Positions 25,698 through 34,054 of a DNA stretch of 48,373 nucleotides are shown here, in pieces. The notes beneath the pieces were generated by a model. It did not search any database. It had not been told where the DNA came from and was given only the letters and a program-made list of their open reading frames with translations. Each line of letters starts with the position of its first letter. Within the stretch, counting starts at the first letter, position 1. The stretch is from an uncultured bacterium (GTDB lineage: Bacteria > Bacillota > Clostridia > Lachnospirales > Lachnospiraceae). The position numbers and the translations under genes are program-made. Location of the stretch: NCBI GenBank assembly GCA_947643595.1, contig CANRWP010000023.1, positions 1-48,373 of the forward strand, in the 5' to 3' direction.

Positions 25698-26671
25698 GTT
25701 TTTTCCCTCTTTTCCTCCAATCGGTACGCCCTCGGCGTCATGCCGAAATGTTCTTTGAAGATCCGGTGAAAATAGCTGGTATTGTCATACCCCACCAGCG
25801 TGATGATATTTTCCACGGGGAGCCTCGTGGTGGTCAGCAGAAACGCCGCCTGGTTAAGCCGTTTTATCTGCAGCAGGGTTTTGAACGTATGCCCGGCGTG
25901 CCGCTTGATCAGCTTGCTGATATAATAGTCCGGCCGGCCGGTCAGGGCAGCGAGCTCCTCCAGGGCGCCGGTTTTGTAGTTGTCCTCGATATATTTGAGC
26001 GCTGTGAAGATCAGGTTCTGCTCATACTGTGCGGGATCGTTTTTATTGATCTTGTCACTCTGATTCTGGAGCAGGATAAACAAAAGCCCCATGGTGGTCT
26101 GGTTGATGTTGCGGAAATTTTTTTGCTTTGTCACCAGGGAATAGATCATATTTTCAATCAGATTCTGGATCGGCAGTTCGTCTTTCACCTGAAAGTGCAG
26201 ATAATCCACAAGACCGCTCTCCTCCTTCAGGGATCCCACGAGAAAATCGTGGAGTATGCTCTCCTCCTCCATCATCAGAAACGCCCGGTCAAAAAACTCG
26301 GGCAGTACGATAAAGTTGACAGCAATGTCATCTTCTCCGGCGGGCAGGATCTCCTGGGTGGCGTTCTGGTTCAAAAAGAGCAGCTCGCCGGTCTCCAGTT
26401 TCACCGTGTTGTGCCCGCCTATGATATGGGTCGTGGAACCGCTGCACATATAGATGATCTCCACATAGTTGTGCCTGTGGACAGGGAAGTGGATGAACCT
26501 TGTGTGGGGGCGGATATCGATCAGCTTTCCCTTCTCCAGCATCTTGTCGCTGTCCACGATAAAATCCGATTTGGTGGTGTAGAGATCCTTCTGCACATTT
26601 TTGCTGCCGTCCAGGATCGCCTGTTCTTCCTTTGAGACGGGTCTCAGTTTTTCCAAAAGTTCAGGATTCAT
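25694..26671 (-). CDS. AraC-family regulator with N-terminal cupin
   Basis: 325 residues. The N-terminal ligand domain has FPVHRHNYVEIIYMCSGS and LETGELLFLNQ, typical of an AraC cupin. The C-terminal two-HTH domain has LEELAALTGRPDYYISKLIK and VGYDNTSYFHRIFKEHFGMTPRAYR. The ATG follows AGGAAAGG. It lies 1.1 kb from rhaB, whose upstream region bears a two-site direct repeat of the kind AraC/RhaS activators use, so it is the likely rhamnose-responsive activator. YesN at 34051 is a second AraC-type candidate. Confidence 0.93.
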   Translation of the reverse strand: MNPELLEKLRPVSKEEQAILDGSKNVQKDLYTTKSDFIVDSDKMLEKGKLIDIRPHTRFIHFPVHRHNYVEIIYMCSGSTTHIIGGHNTVKLETGELLFLNQNATQEILPAGEDDIAVNFIVLPEFFDRAFLMMEEESILHDFLVGSLKEESGLVDYLHFQVKDELPIQNLIENMIYSLVTKQKNFRNINQTTMGLLFILLQNQSDKINKNDPAQYEQNLIFTALKYIEDNYKTGALEELAALTGRPDYYISKLIKRHAGHTFKTLLQIKRLNQAAFLLTTTRLPVENIITLVGYDNTSYFHRIFKEHFGMTPRAYRLEEKREKT

Positions 26672-26787
26672 GTCTTGTTCCTTTCCTCTTTTTCAGTATA
26701 GGATAAATGAGTGAATATATCAACTTGTATTTGAGTCATGAAATCGGTAAAATAGTTATATCAAAGAATGAGAGAGGAGAAGGAGCA

Positions 26788-27777
26788 ATGAGAAAAATCA
26801 AATGGGGCGTTATGGGAACGGCGTATATCTTTGAGAGGGATACGGCGAGAGGAATGAGCCTTGCGGAGAACTGCGAGCTTGTGGCGATCGCAGGGCGCAG
26901 CATGGAGAAGGCGGAGGAGTTCGGGAAAAAATATGGTTTTGAGAGAGCCTATGGAAGCTATGCGGAACTGCTGGAAGATTCGGAGATCGAAGCAGTGTAT
27001 ATCCCTCTTCCGAATACGCTTCATTACGAGTGGACCATAAAAGCCTTACAGAGCGGAAAGCATGTACTGTGCGAGAAACCGTTGGCGGCAAACGCGAAAC
27101 AGGCGCGTGAGATGTTTCAGGCGGCGCGGGAGAACCATGTATTTTTGATGGAGGCTTTCGCCTACCAGCACAGCCCGTATATCAAGGAGATACGTAACCT
27201 GATCGAAGAGGGAGTGATAGGGGATGTGCGCTATGCGGAGGCGGCGCTGATCACATCGGACTATGACCACAGCAATATACGCATGAGACGGGATACACTC
27301 GGCGGCTGCACCTACGACCTGGGCGTTTACGCATTGAGCTTTGTCCAGCGGATGACGGGAATGTCCCCGGAAAGGATCCATGCGGCGGCGTTCCTCTCCG
27401 CGGAAGGCATCGACATGTATACGACTGCCATATTGGAGTATGAGAATGGAAGCAAGGCTCATATTGACTGCGGTATGGTGTTGGAGACCGAAAAAAATTC
27501 TGCACTGGACCGTTTCCAGATCCACGGATCTAAAGGATCCATCGCCTCCGTAGATTTCGGTTTTAACGCGCCGGGAACACTCCGTTACCGTCTGCGCACT
27601 TTTGACGGGAAGGATGAGCTGAGAGAGGTGGAGGTTCCCAACAATTACTGTCTCGAGGTGGAACAGCTCGGGCGCTGTATCTGCGGGGAGGAAGCGCCTT
27701 ATGTGACGGAGGACTTCAGTGTCTCGCTGGCAGATACGGTAGACAGGATTCTCGAGAGGATAGGCTATTGCAAATAA
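26788..27777 (+). CDS. Gfo/Idh/MocA-family oxidoreductase (second)
   Basis: 329 residues from ATG 26788, preceded by GAGGAGAAGGAG; a longer upstream frame lacks a ribosome site. IKWGVMGTAYIFERDTARGM is the NAD(P) motif in slightly altered form; YIPLPNTLHYEWTIKALQSG and HVLCEKPLAANAKQA hold the catalytic lysine region; GGCTYDLGVYALSFVQ carries the D-x-G-x-Y segment. Not obviously a recent duplicate of the 22362 gene. It sits just upstream of rhaB, and its last codons (GYCK) contain the first half-site of the putative activator repeat. Confidence 0.92.
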   Translation: MRKIKWGVMGTAYIFERDTARGMSLAENCELVAIAGRSMEKAEEFGKKYGFERAYGSYAELLEDSEIEAVYIPLPNTLHYEWTIKALQSGKHVLCEKPLAANAKQAREMFQAARENHVFLMEAFAYQHSPYIKEIRNLIEEGVIGDVRYAEAALITSDYDHSNIRMRRDTLGGCTYDLGVYALSFVQRMTGMSPERIHAAAFLSAEGIDMYTTAILEYENGSKAHIDCGMVLETEKNSALDRFQIHGSKGSIASVDFGFNAPGTLRYRLRTFDGKDELREVEVPNNYCLEVEQLGRCICGEEAPYVTEDFSVSLADTVDRILERIGYCK

Positions 27778-27833
27778 AGACGGTAAATTTTGCAAATAAA
27801 GTCCTGTTTTAAAAGGCAGAGATAAGTTATACT
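27768..27833 (+). promoter_or_regulatory. Putative AraC-type activator site and rhaB promoter
   Basis: TTGCAAATAAAG occurs at 27768-27779 and again at 27790-27801, in direct orientation 22 bases apart (about two helical turns). A good -10, TATACT (27828-27833), lies downstream, but the -35 position (27805-27810, TGTTTT) is poor. Tandem half-sites abutting a weak -35 are typical of AraC/RhaS-activated promoters. Confidence 0.65.
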
Positions 27834-27887
27834 TCATAATAAAGAGGGAAGAAAAGCGCAGGCGGGCGCGGAAATGAGGGACTGATT

Positions 27888-29291
27888 ATGGCAAATTACT
27901 ATCTGGCAGTGGATATCGGGGCATCCAGCGGGCGCCATATCCTGGGCTCTGTGGAGAACGGGAAAATCGTGCTGGAGGAGATCCATCGCTTTGAGAACGG
28001 CATGGTAAAAAAGGACGGTCACAGATGCTGGGATACGGAGCATCTGTTCCGGGAGATCAAGGCCGGCATCAAAAGGTGCAGGGAGATCGGCAAAATTCCC
28101 GTGAGCATGGGGATCGATACCTGGGCGGTGGATTATGTACTGCTCGATGAGAAGGATCAGGTGCTCGGCAATACATACGGCTACCGCGATTCCCGCATGG
28201 ACGGGATGGACGGGGAAGTGTATAAGATCATTCCGGAGAGGGATCTGTACGCGAGAACCGGTATCCAGAAACAGATGTTCAACACGATCTATCAGCTGAT
28301 GGCACACAAGGTGCAGGAGCCGGAAATTCTGGCGAAGGCGAAAACGTTCCTGATGCTGCCGGATTATTTTCAGTTCCTGCTGACGGGCAGTAAAGTGTCC
28401 GAGTATACCAACGCGACATCCGGTCAGCTTGTGAGTCCTTCCACGAAGCAGTGGGATACGGAGCTGATCGAAATGCTGGGTTATCCGAGAGAGATGTTCC
28501 TGCCGCTGTCCATGCCGGGTACGGTGGTTGGAAAGTTTTCCGTGGAAGTGGAGAAGGAAGTGGGTTTCTCCTGCGAGGTGGTGCTGCCGGCGACCCATGA
28601 TACCGCGTCGGCCGTGATGGCGGTGCCCACCCAGTCTGACGAGTGTCTCTACATCAGCTCCGGAACCTGGTCCCTGATGGGTGTGGAAAACAAGGAAGCG
28701 ATCTGCAGCATGGAGAGCATGGAGAAGAACTTCACCAACGAGGGCGGCTATGAGTACCGCTTCCGCTATCTGAAGAACATTATGGGGCTCTGGATGATCC
28801 AGTCCGTGCGGCATGAGCTGGATGACGCTTACTCCTTCGCGCAGCTGTGCGATATGGCGGAGGAGGCGAAGGATTTCCCGTCCAGAGTGGATGTGAACGA
28901 CAACTGCTTTATGGCGCCGGAGAATATGACCGAGGCGATCAAAGGGTATTGCCGCAGGACAGGACAGCAGGTGCCGGAGAGCATTGGGGAACTGTCCACC
29001 GTGATCTATCAGTCGCTGGCGGAGAGTTATGCGGCAACCGTGGAAGAGATCGAGGCGTTGACAGGGGCGCATTATCCTGTGATCAATATCGTGGGAGGCG
29101 GTTCCAACGCGGTGTATTTAAACAATCTGACGGCGGAAAAATCCGGCAGGACGGTCTGCGCGGGTCCCGGCGAGGGCACGGCGATCGGCAACCTGATGGC
29201 ACAGATGATAAAGGCGGGAGAGTTCGCGGGACTGAAGGAGGCGAGGGCGAGCGTCTTTGAATCCTTCGGCGTGAAAACTTACAAAGCCTGA
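27888..29291 (+). CDS. rhaB: Rhamnulokinase RhaB
   Basis: 467 residues of the FGGY kinase family. It phosphorylates L-rhamnulose to L-rhamnulose-1-phosphate. LAVDIGASSGRHILG is the N-terminal phosphate motif; GIDTWAVDYVLLDEKD and THDTASAVMAVP are characteristic of rhamnulokinases; INIVGGGSNAVYLNNLTAE and AGPGEGTAIGNLMAQM close the ATP site. It is followed 33 bases later by rhaA. Expression is probably driven by the activator-type promoter upstream. Its product feeds the compartment aldolase. Confidence 0.96.
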   Translation: MANYYLAVDIGASSGRHILGSVENGKIVLEEIHRFENGMVKKDGHRCWDTEHLFREIKAGIKRCREIGKIPVSMGIDTWAVDYVLLDEKDQVLGNTYGYRDSRMDGMDGEVYKIIPERDLYARTGIQKQMFNTIYQLMAHKVQEPEILAKAKTFLMLPDYFQFLLTGSKVSEYTNATSGQLVSPSTKQWDTELIEMLGYPREMFLPLSMPGTVVGKFSVEVEKEVGFSCEVVLPATHDTASAVMAVPTQSDECLYISSGTWSLMGVENKEAICSMESMEKNFTNEGGYEYRFRYLKNIMGLWMIQSVRHELDDAYSFAQLCDMAEEAKDFPSRVDVNDNCFMAPENMTEAIKGYCRRTGQQVPESIGELSTVIYQSLAESYAATVEEIEALTGAHYPVINIVGGGSNAVYLNNLTAEKSGRTVCAGPGEGTAIGNLMAQMIKAGEFAGLKEARASVFESFGVKTYKA

Positions 29292-29324
29292 TAAATAAAC
29301 AAGCAAAAACAGGAGGGAACACAA

Positions 29325-30581
29325 ATGGCAAAAAACTATGCAGCAGCCAAAGAAGCTTACGCGGCTTACGGCGTAGACACGGACAAGGCGATCGAGACTT
29401 TGAAGAAGGTACCGGTATCTCTTCACTGCTGGCAGGGGGACGATGTGATCGGCTTCGACCATGACGGTCCGCTGACCGGCGGCATCCAGACTACAGGCAA
29501 CTATCCCGGAAAGGCAAAGACACCGGAAGAGCTGTTTGCGGATATGGACAAAGTGCTGTCCCTCTGCCCGGGCGCAAAGAAGATCAACGTCCATGCCTGC
29601 TACGCGATCTTTGAGGAGGACGGTTTTGTGGACCGCGACAAGATCGAGCCGAGGCATTTCAAAAAATGGGTGGAGTTTGCGAAGGAGAGAAACATGGGAC
29701 TTGACTTCAATCCGACTTTCTTCTCCCATCCGAAGGTAAAGGACGGCCTGACACTGTCGAGCCCCGACGAGGAGACCAGAAACTTCTGGATCGAGCACGG
29801 CAGGGCATGTATCCGCATCTCCCAGTACTTTGCGGAGGAGACAGGAATCCCCTGCGTGATGAACATCTGGACCGGCGACGGCTTCAAGGATGTCCCGGCA
29901 GACAGAATGGGACCGAGAATGCGCTACAAAGAGTCCATCGAAGCGATCCTCTCCGAGCCCTACGATTTCGACAAGGTAAAACCCTGCGTGGAATCCAAGG
30001 TATTCGGTATCGGTGTGGAGGCATACACGGCGGGCTCCGCTGAGTTCGCGCTGAGCTTTGCGGCGGCGCACAAGGACAAATGCCTGCCTTTGATGGACAA
30101 CGGTCACTATCATCCGACGGAGGTTGTCTCCGACAAGATCCCTGCGCTGCTTTGCTTCTTCCCGGAGCTGGCTCTGCATGTGACGAGAGGCATTCGCTGG
30201 GACAGCGACCATGTGGTAGTGCTGGACGACGAGACGAAGGAGATCGCGAAAGAGATTGTGAGAAACGACGCGCTGGATCGTGTCTACATCGCGCTGGATT
30301 ACTTCGATGCGGCGATCAACCGTGTCTCCGCATGGACGACCGGTTTCCGGAGTATGCAGAAAGCGCTTCTGATCGCGCTGTTGACGCCCAATGCGATGTT
30401 AAAGGAATTGCAGGATAAGTCACAGTTCACGAAGCTGATGGCGATGCACGAGGCGGTAAAATGCCTGCCGTTCGGGGAAGTCTGGGAGCGGTACTGCGAG
30501 GAGTGCGGCGTGAAGGGCGAGAACGAGTGGTTTGAAGAGATCGAGAAGTATGAGGCGGAAGTGCAGTCCAGGAGAGCATAG
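29325..30581 (+). CDS. rhaA: L-rhamnose isomerase RhaA
   Basis: 418 residues, the usual length. It interconverts L-rhamnose and L-rhamnulose using two divalent metals. Characteristic segments are VSLHCWQGDDVIGFD, GGIQTTGNYPGKA, LDFNPTFFSHPKV, MDNGHYHPTEVVSDKI and GIRWDSDHVVVLDDE, which carry the metal-binding Glu, Asp and His residues. AGGAGG precedes ATG 29325. It ends the rhaBA operon, which is closed by a strong terminator. No rhamnose mutarotase (RhaM) is nearby. Confidence 0.97.
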   Translation: MAKNYAAAKEAYAAYGVDTDKAIETLKKVPVSLHCWQGDDVIGFDHDGPLTGGIQTTGNYPGKAKTPEELFADMDKVLSLCPGAKKINVHACYAIFEEDGFVDRDKIEPRHFKKWVEFAKERNMGLDFNPTFFSHPKVKDGLTLSSPDEETRNFWIEHGRACIRISQYFAEETGIPCVMNIWTGDGFKDVPADRMGPRMRYKESIEAILSEPYDFDKVKPCVESKVFGIGVEAYTAGSAEFALSFAAAHKDKCLPLMDNGHYHPTEVVSDKIPALLCFFPELALHVTRGIRWDSDHVVVLDDETKEIAKEIVRNDALDRVYIALDYFDAAINRVSAWTTGFRSMQKALLIALLTPNAMLKELQDKSQFTKLMAMHEAVKCLPFGEVWERYCEECGVKGENEWFEEIEKYEAEVQSRRA

Positions 30582-30596
30582 AGAAAAATAGTTGGC

Positions 30597-30645
30597 CCGG
30601 GCACCGGATTTCTTTTACAGGGAAATCCGGTGCCCGGCTTTTTTT
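30597..30645 (+). terminator. Strong intrinsic terminator after rhaA
   Basis: CCGGGCACCGGATTTC (30597-30612) pairs perfectly over 16 bases with GAAATCCGGTGCCCGG (30622-30637), followed by CTTTTTTT. Confidence 0.95.
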
Positions 30646-30729
30646 GGTAGTTTAATTTGACATTTACATTGAAAATTTTGTCATTTTCCACTAAAATAGA
30701 GGAAAACAGGACAAATGAGGGCGGACAGA

Positions 30730-32214
30730 ATGAAGATAGGATTTGATCATGAAAAGTATGTAAAAATACAGTCCCAGCATATCCGGGATCGGATAGCGCA
30801 GTTCGGGGACAAGCTGTATCTGGAGTTTGGCGGCAAGCTCTTTGACGACTACCATGCGTCGCGTGTGCTGCCGGGCTTTATGCCGGATGCAAAGTTAAAA
30901 ATGTTGATGGAGCTCTCCGATATGGCGGAGATCGTTTTAGTCATCAGCGCGACGGATATCGAGAAGAACAAGGTGCGGGGGGATCTGGGGATCACCTACG
31001 ATGTGGATGTGCTGCGTCTGATCGGAGAGTTTGAACGGCGGGGGCTTTTGGTGAGCAGCGTGGTGATCACGCATTTCAGCGGGCAGGCGGGCGCGGTCCA
31101 GTTTAAAAACCGGCTGGAAAAAAAGAATATCTGCGTCTATATGCATTACATGATAGAGGGATACCCCTCTAACGTTGGGCTGATCGTCAGCGAGGAGGGA
31201 TTCGGGCAGAACGACTATATCGAAACGACGCGCCCCCTGGTGGTCGTGACGGCCCCCGGACCGGGCAGCGGAAAGATGGCGACCTGTCTCTCCCAGCTCT
31301 ATCACGACAGCCTGCGGGGGATCAAGGCGGGTTATGCGAAATTCGAGACGTTCCCGATCTGGAATCTGCCGCTGAAGCATCCTGTCAATCTCGCCTACGA
31401 GGCGGCTACAGCCGATCTGAACGATATCAATATGATCGATCCGTTCCATCTGGAGGCCTATGGGGAGACGACCGTGAACTATAACCGGGATATCGAGATA
31501 TTCCCGGTGCTCAGCGCGATCTTCGAGGGGATCTACGGGGAGTGCATCTATAAATCGCCTACGGATATGGGCGTCAACATGGTGGGAAACTGTATTGTGG
31601 ACGATGGGGCGTGCAGGCAGGCTTCCTGCATGGAGATCATTCGGCGCTACTATACGGCGGCGGGGAAAGTGGTGAAGGAGGAGGCCTCTGAGAACGAGAT
31701 CTACAAGATAGAGCTTCTGATGAAGCAGGCGAAGATCACGACGGCCGACAGAAGGGTGACGGTTGCCGCAAAAAAGAGAGTGGAGGAGACGGGACTGCCG
31801 GCCGCTGCGATCGAACTGCCGGACGGCCATATTATCACCTCAAAAACTTCGGATTTTCTGGGGGCGTCGGCGGCGCTTTTGCTGAACGCTCTGAAATTTC
31901 TGGCGGGCATCGGCCACGATGTGAAGCTGATCAGCCCGGAGGCCATCGAGCCGATACAGGAATTGAAAGTGAAGTATCTGGGAGGCAGAAATCCGCGCCT
32001 CCACACGGACGAAGTGCTGATCGCGCTGTCCCTCGCAGCCACCGGCGACAAAAATGCCCGCGCCGCTTTGGAGCAGCTTCCGAATTTAAAGGACTGTCAG
32101 GTACATACTTCCGTGATGCTCTCGGAGGTGGATATCAAGACCTTTAAACGGCTGGGAGTGGATCTCACCTGCGAACCGGTGATCAGCAAAAAGAAACTGA
32201 CGGAGAAGATATAG
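30730..32214 (+). CDS. DUF1846 family protein
   Basis: 494 residues of a conserved protein family of unknown function found across Firmicutes and Actinobacteria. Signature segments are IGFDHEKYVKIQSQHI, LYLEFGGKLFDDYHASRVLPGF, TAPGPGSGKMATCLSQLYHD (P-loop-like, GPGSGK) and KSPTDMGVNMVGNCIVDD. The GPGSGK stretch suggests nucleotide or phosphate binding. ATG 30730 is preferred, with GAGGG nine bases upstream; an ATG at 30715 has none. A TTGACA (30657-30662) upstream may be a -35 box, but its -10 is unclear. It lies between rhaA and the two-component genes, probably as its own unit. Confidence 0.92.
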   Translation: MKIGFDHEKYVKIQSQHIRDRIAQFGDKLYLEFGGKLFDDYHASRVLPGFMPDAKLKMLMELSDMAEIVLVISATDIEKNKVRGDLGITYDVDVLRLIGEFERRGLLVSSVVITHFSGQAGAVQFKNRLEKKNICVYMHYMIEGYPSNVGLIVSEEGFGQNDYIETTRPLVVVTAPGPGSGKMATCLSQLYHDSLRGIKAGYAKFETFPIWNLPLKHPVNLAYEAATADLNDINMIDPFHLEAYGETTVNYNRDIEIFPVLSAIFEGIYGECIYKSPTDMGVNMVGNCIVDDGACRQASCMEIIRRYYTAAGKVVKEEASENEIYKIELLMKQAKITTADRRVTVAAKKRVEETGLPAAAIELPDGHIITSKTSDFLGASAALLLNALKFLAGIGHDVKLISPEAIEPIQELKVKYLGGRNPRLHTDEVLIALSLAATGDKNARAALEQLPNLKDCQVHTSVMLSEVDIKTFKRLGVDLTCEPVISKKKLTEKI

Positions 32215-32227
32215 GGAGATAATGACT

Positions 32228-34054
32228 CTATTTCCGCACATACTCCACCGCCGGAAGCCTTACCTGCACTTCGGTTCCGCGTCCCGGCGTGCTCTCGTAA
32301 CAAAGCCCGTACTCCCTGCCGTACAGAAGCTGAAGCCGCAGGTGGGTATTATAGATACCGATATTGCTGCCCTTGCCGTCCTCGTAGGTGCCATCCAGGA
32401 TAAAGGGCAGTTTTTCCGGCAAAATGCCGACGCCGTCGTCGGATACCACGAAGATGATATCCGCCCCGTCCATCCATGCCATGATGACGATGGTTCCCTT
32501 CTTGGAGTCTTTCTCGAAAATGCCGTGCTGAATGGAATTTTCCACGATGGGCTGCAGGATCAGTTTGGGTATCTCAAAATCCAGAATCTCATCCGGGACA
32601 TCGATCAGGAAGGAGATCGTGTCCTCGTATCTCATGTTTTGCAGTTTCACGTACAGTTCCACATGACGGAGTTCTTCCCTGATCGAAGTGGTGATATTTT
32701 TTTTGGAGAGGGTCAGCTTGTAAAATTTGGAGAGGGTCTGCACCGCCAGAGAGACCTCCCTCTGCTTGCCGCTCTGGGCGAGCCAGTTGATCATATCCAG
32801 CATGTTGTAGAGGAAATGAGGATTGATCTGGGCCTGCAGGGCCCGCACCTCGGAGACCTTTAATTTCTCGGCGGTCTCGGTCTGTTCCTCGATCAGCTGA
32901 TTGATGCGGCCCACCATGGCGTTATAGTTGAAGACCAGCTGGCCGATCTCGTCCTTGTCGGAGTTGTCCTGGAAGGGGACAAGGTTTTTCTCCCGGTTCT
33001 GGTTGATCTTTTCCACCACAAGGGAGAGACGTTTGGCGAGACTGCCGGACAGCAGGAGGGCGGTGACGCAGGCCAGAGCCACGAAGAGCAGATAGAGCAC
33101 CGCGGTGTTGAGAAGTACCTGCTGCCCCTCGGAGAAGACGCTGTTTACGGGGATGACGGACACGAGACGCCAGTCTGTCTGGTCGATCTCCCGGTATCCC
33201 ATGTACAGCTTTTCGTCAAGGATCGTGGTGGTGGCAAAATTCTTCGTGCTGCCCACCGCTTCCGGGATGGACTCGTAGCGCTTGAAATAGGTGCCGGCAA
33301 GACTCTTGTCGGAGGAGGCGATGACGGAATTTCTGCTGTTGATCAAATAGTAGACGCTGCCCGTGCTGGTCAGGTTTCGATGTAGCATATCTTCCAGATG
33401 GCTCTCCGAAAAATAGATGGCGATATAACTGCATTCCCCGTTGGGGTTGGCGAGATTGGTAAATTTCTGTATGTAGGCCAGGGAACCATACCTGTCGATC
33501 TCTTCCGTTGTCAGATAAAAGGAGGGGCAGAGCAGAGAAATACTGTCCGGCTGTCCGTCAAAAATACCGTGCCAGTAGCTTCCGGAAACTTCGTCGACGG
33601 AGGAGATGACGCCGGAAAAAGAGGGGGAAGAAAAGTCGATATCCCTGTCTGTGGGAATATAGATTTTTATTGCCGTAATAAATTCATGATCGATCAGAGA
33701 GTTGATATTGCTGAAAAATTCCAGAGCCCGCAGGCTGTTCTGCTTGTCGTAGAGATAGCCGTAGACATCCGGTGTGTAGGTGGCCTCGGAGAGAAACGGG
33801 TTGGAAGTAATGCTGTCCATGGACAGGCGCAGCTGACTGATGGTGGCTTCCAGCGTGTCCGCTGTCTGGCTGACTAACGCCTGTTCCGACTCGATGGTGT
33901 TGTCCGTGATAATATGGGAGAGACGCCCGTACAGAAAGACAAAGACCACCAGTGTGGGGACAAGGACGAGGATCAGGTGGGTGATCATGAACTTGTTTTT
34001 AAATTTCATATCGTGCAGAAAATAGTGCACGGCGGAGGGATGTTTTTTCTTCAT
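32228..34054 (-). CDS. YesM-type sensor histidine kinase
   Basis: 608 residues. A first membrane segment (residues about 20-42), a roughly 250-residue extracellular Cache-like region, a second segment (LLNTAVLYLLFVALACVTAL), a HAMP linker, then the His_kinase domain with LQAQINPHFLYNMLDMINWL (phosphorylated His) and an ATPase end with SDDGVGILP and GIGIYNTHLRLQLLYG. YesM/YesN pairs usually sense extracellular sugars or binding proteins and activate the adjacent importer. The ATG overlaps the response regulator stop by four bases, so regulator and kinase are one operon. The ABC importer is divergent from it. Confidence 0.94.
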   Translation of the reverse strand: MKKKHPSAVHYFLHDMKFKNKFMITHLILVLVPTLVVFVFLYGRLSHIITDNTIESEQALVSQTADTLEATISQLRLSMDSITSNPFLSEATYTPDVYGYLYDKQNSLRALEFFSNINSLIDHEFITAIKIYIPTDRDIDFSSPSFSGVISSVDEVSGSYWHGIFDGQPDSISLLCPSFYLTTEEIDRYGSLAYIQKFTNLANPNGECSYIAIYFSESHLEDMLHRNLTSTGSVYYLINSRNSVIASSDKSLAGTYFKRYESIPEAVGSTKNFATTTILDEKLYMGYREIDQTDWRLVSVIPVNSVFSEGQQVLLNTAVLYLLFVALACVTALLLSGSLAKRLSLVVEKINQNREKNLVPFQDNSDKDEIGQLVFNYNAMVGRINQLIEEQTETAEKLKVSEVRALQAQINPHFLYNMLDMINWLAQSGKQREVSLAVQTLSKFYKLTLSKKNITTSIREELRHVELYVKLQNMRYEDTISFLIDVPDEILDFEIPKLILQPIVENSIQHGIFEKDSKKGTIVIMAWMDGADIIFVVSDDGVGILPEKLPFILDGTYEDGKGSNIGIYNTHLRLQLLYGREYGLCYESTPGRGTEVQVRLPAVEYVRK

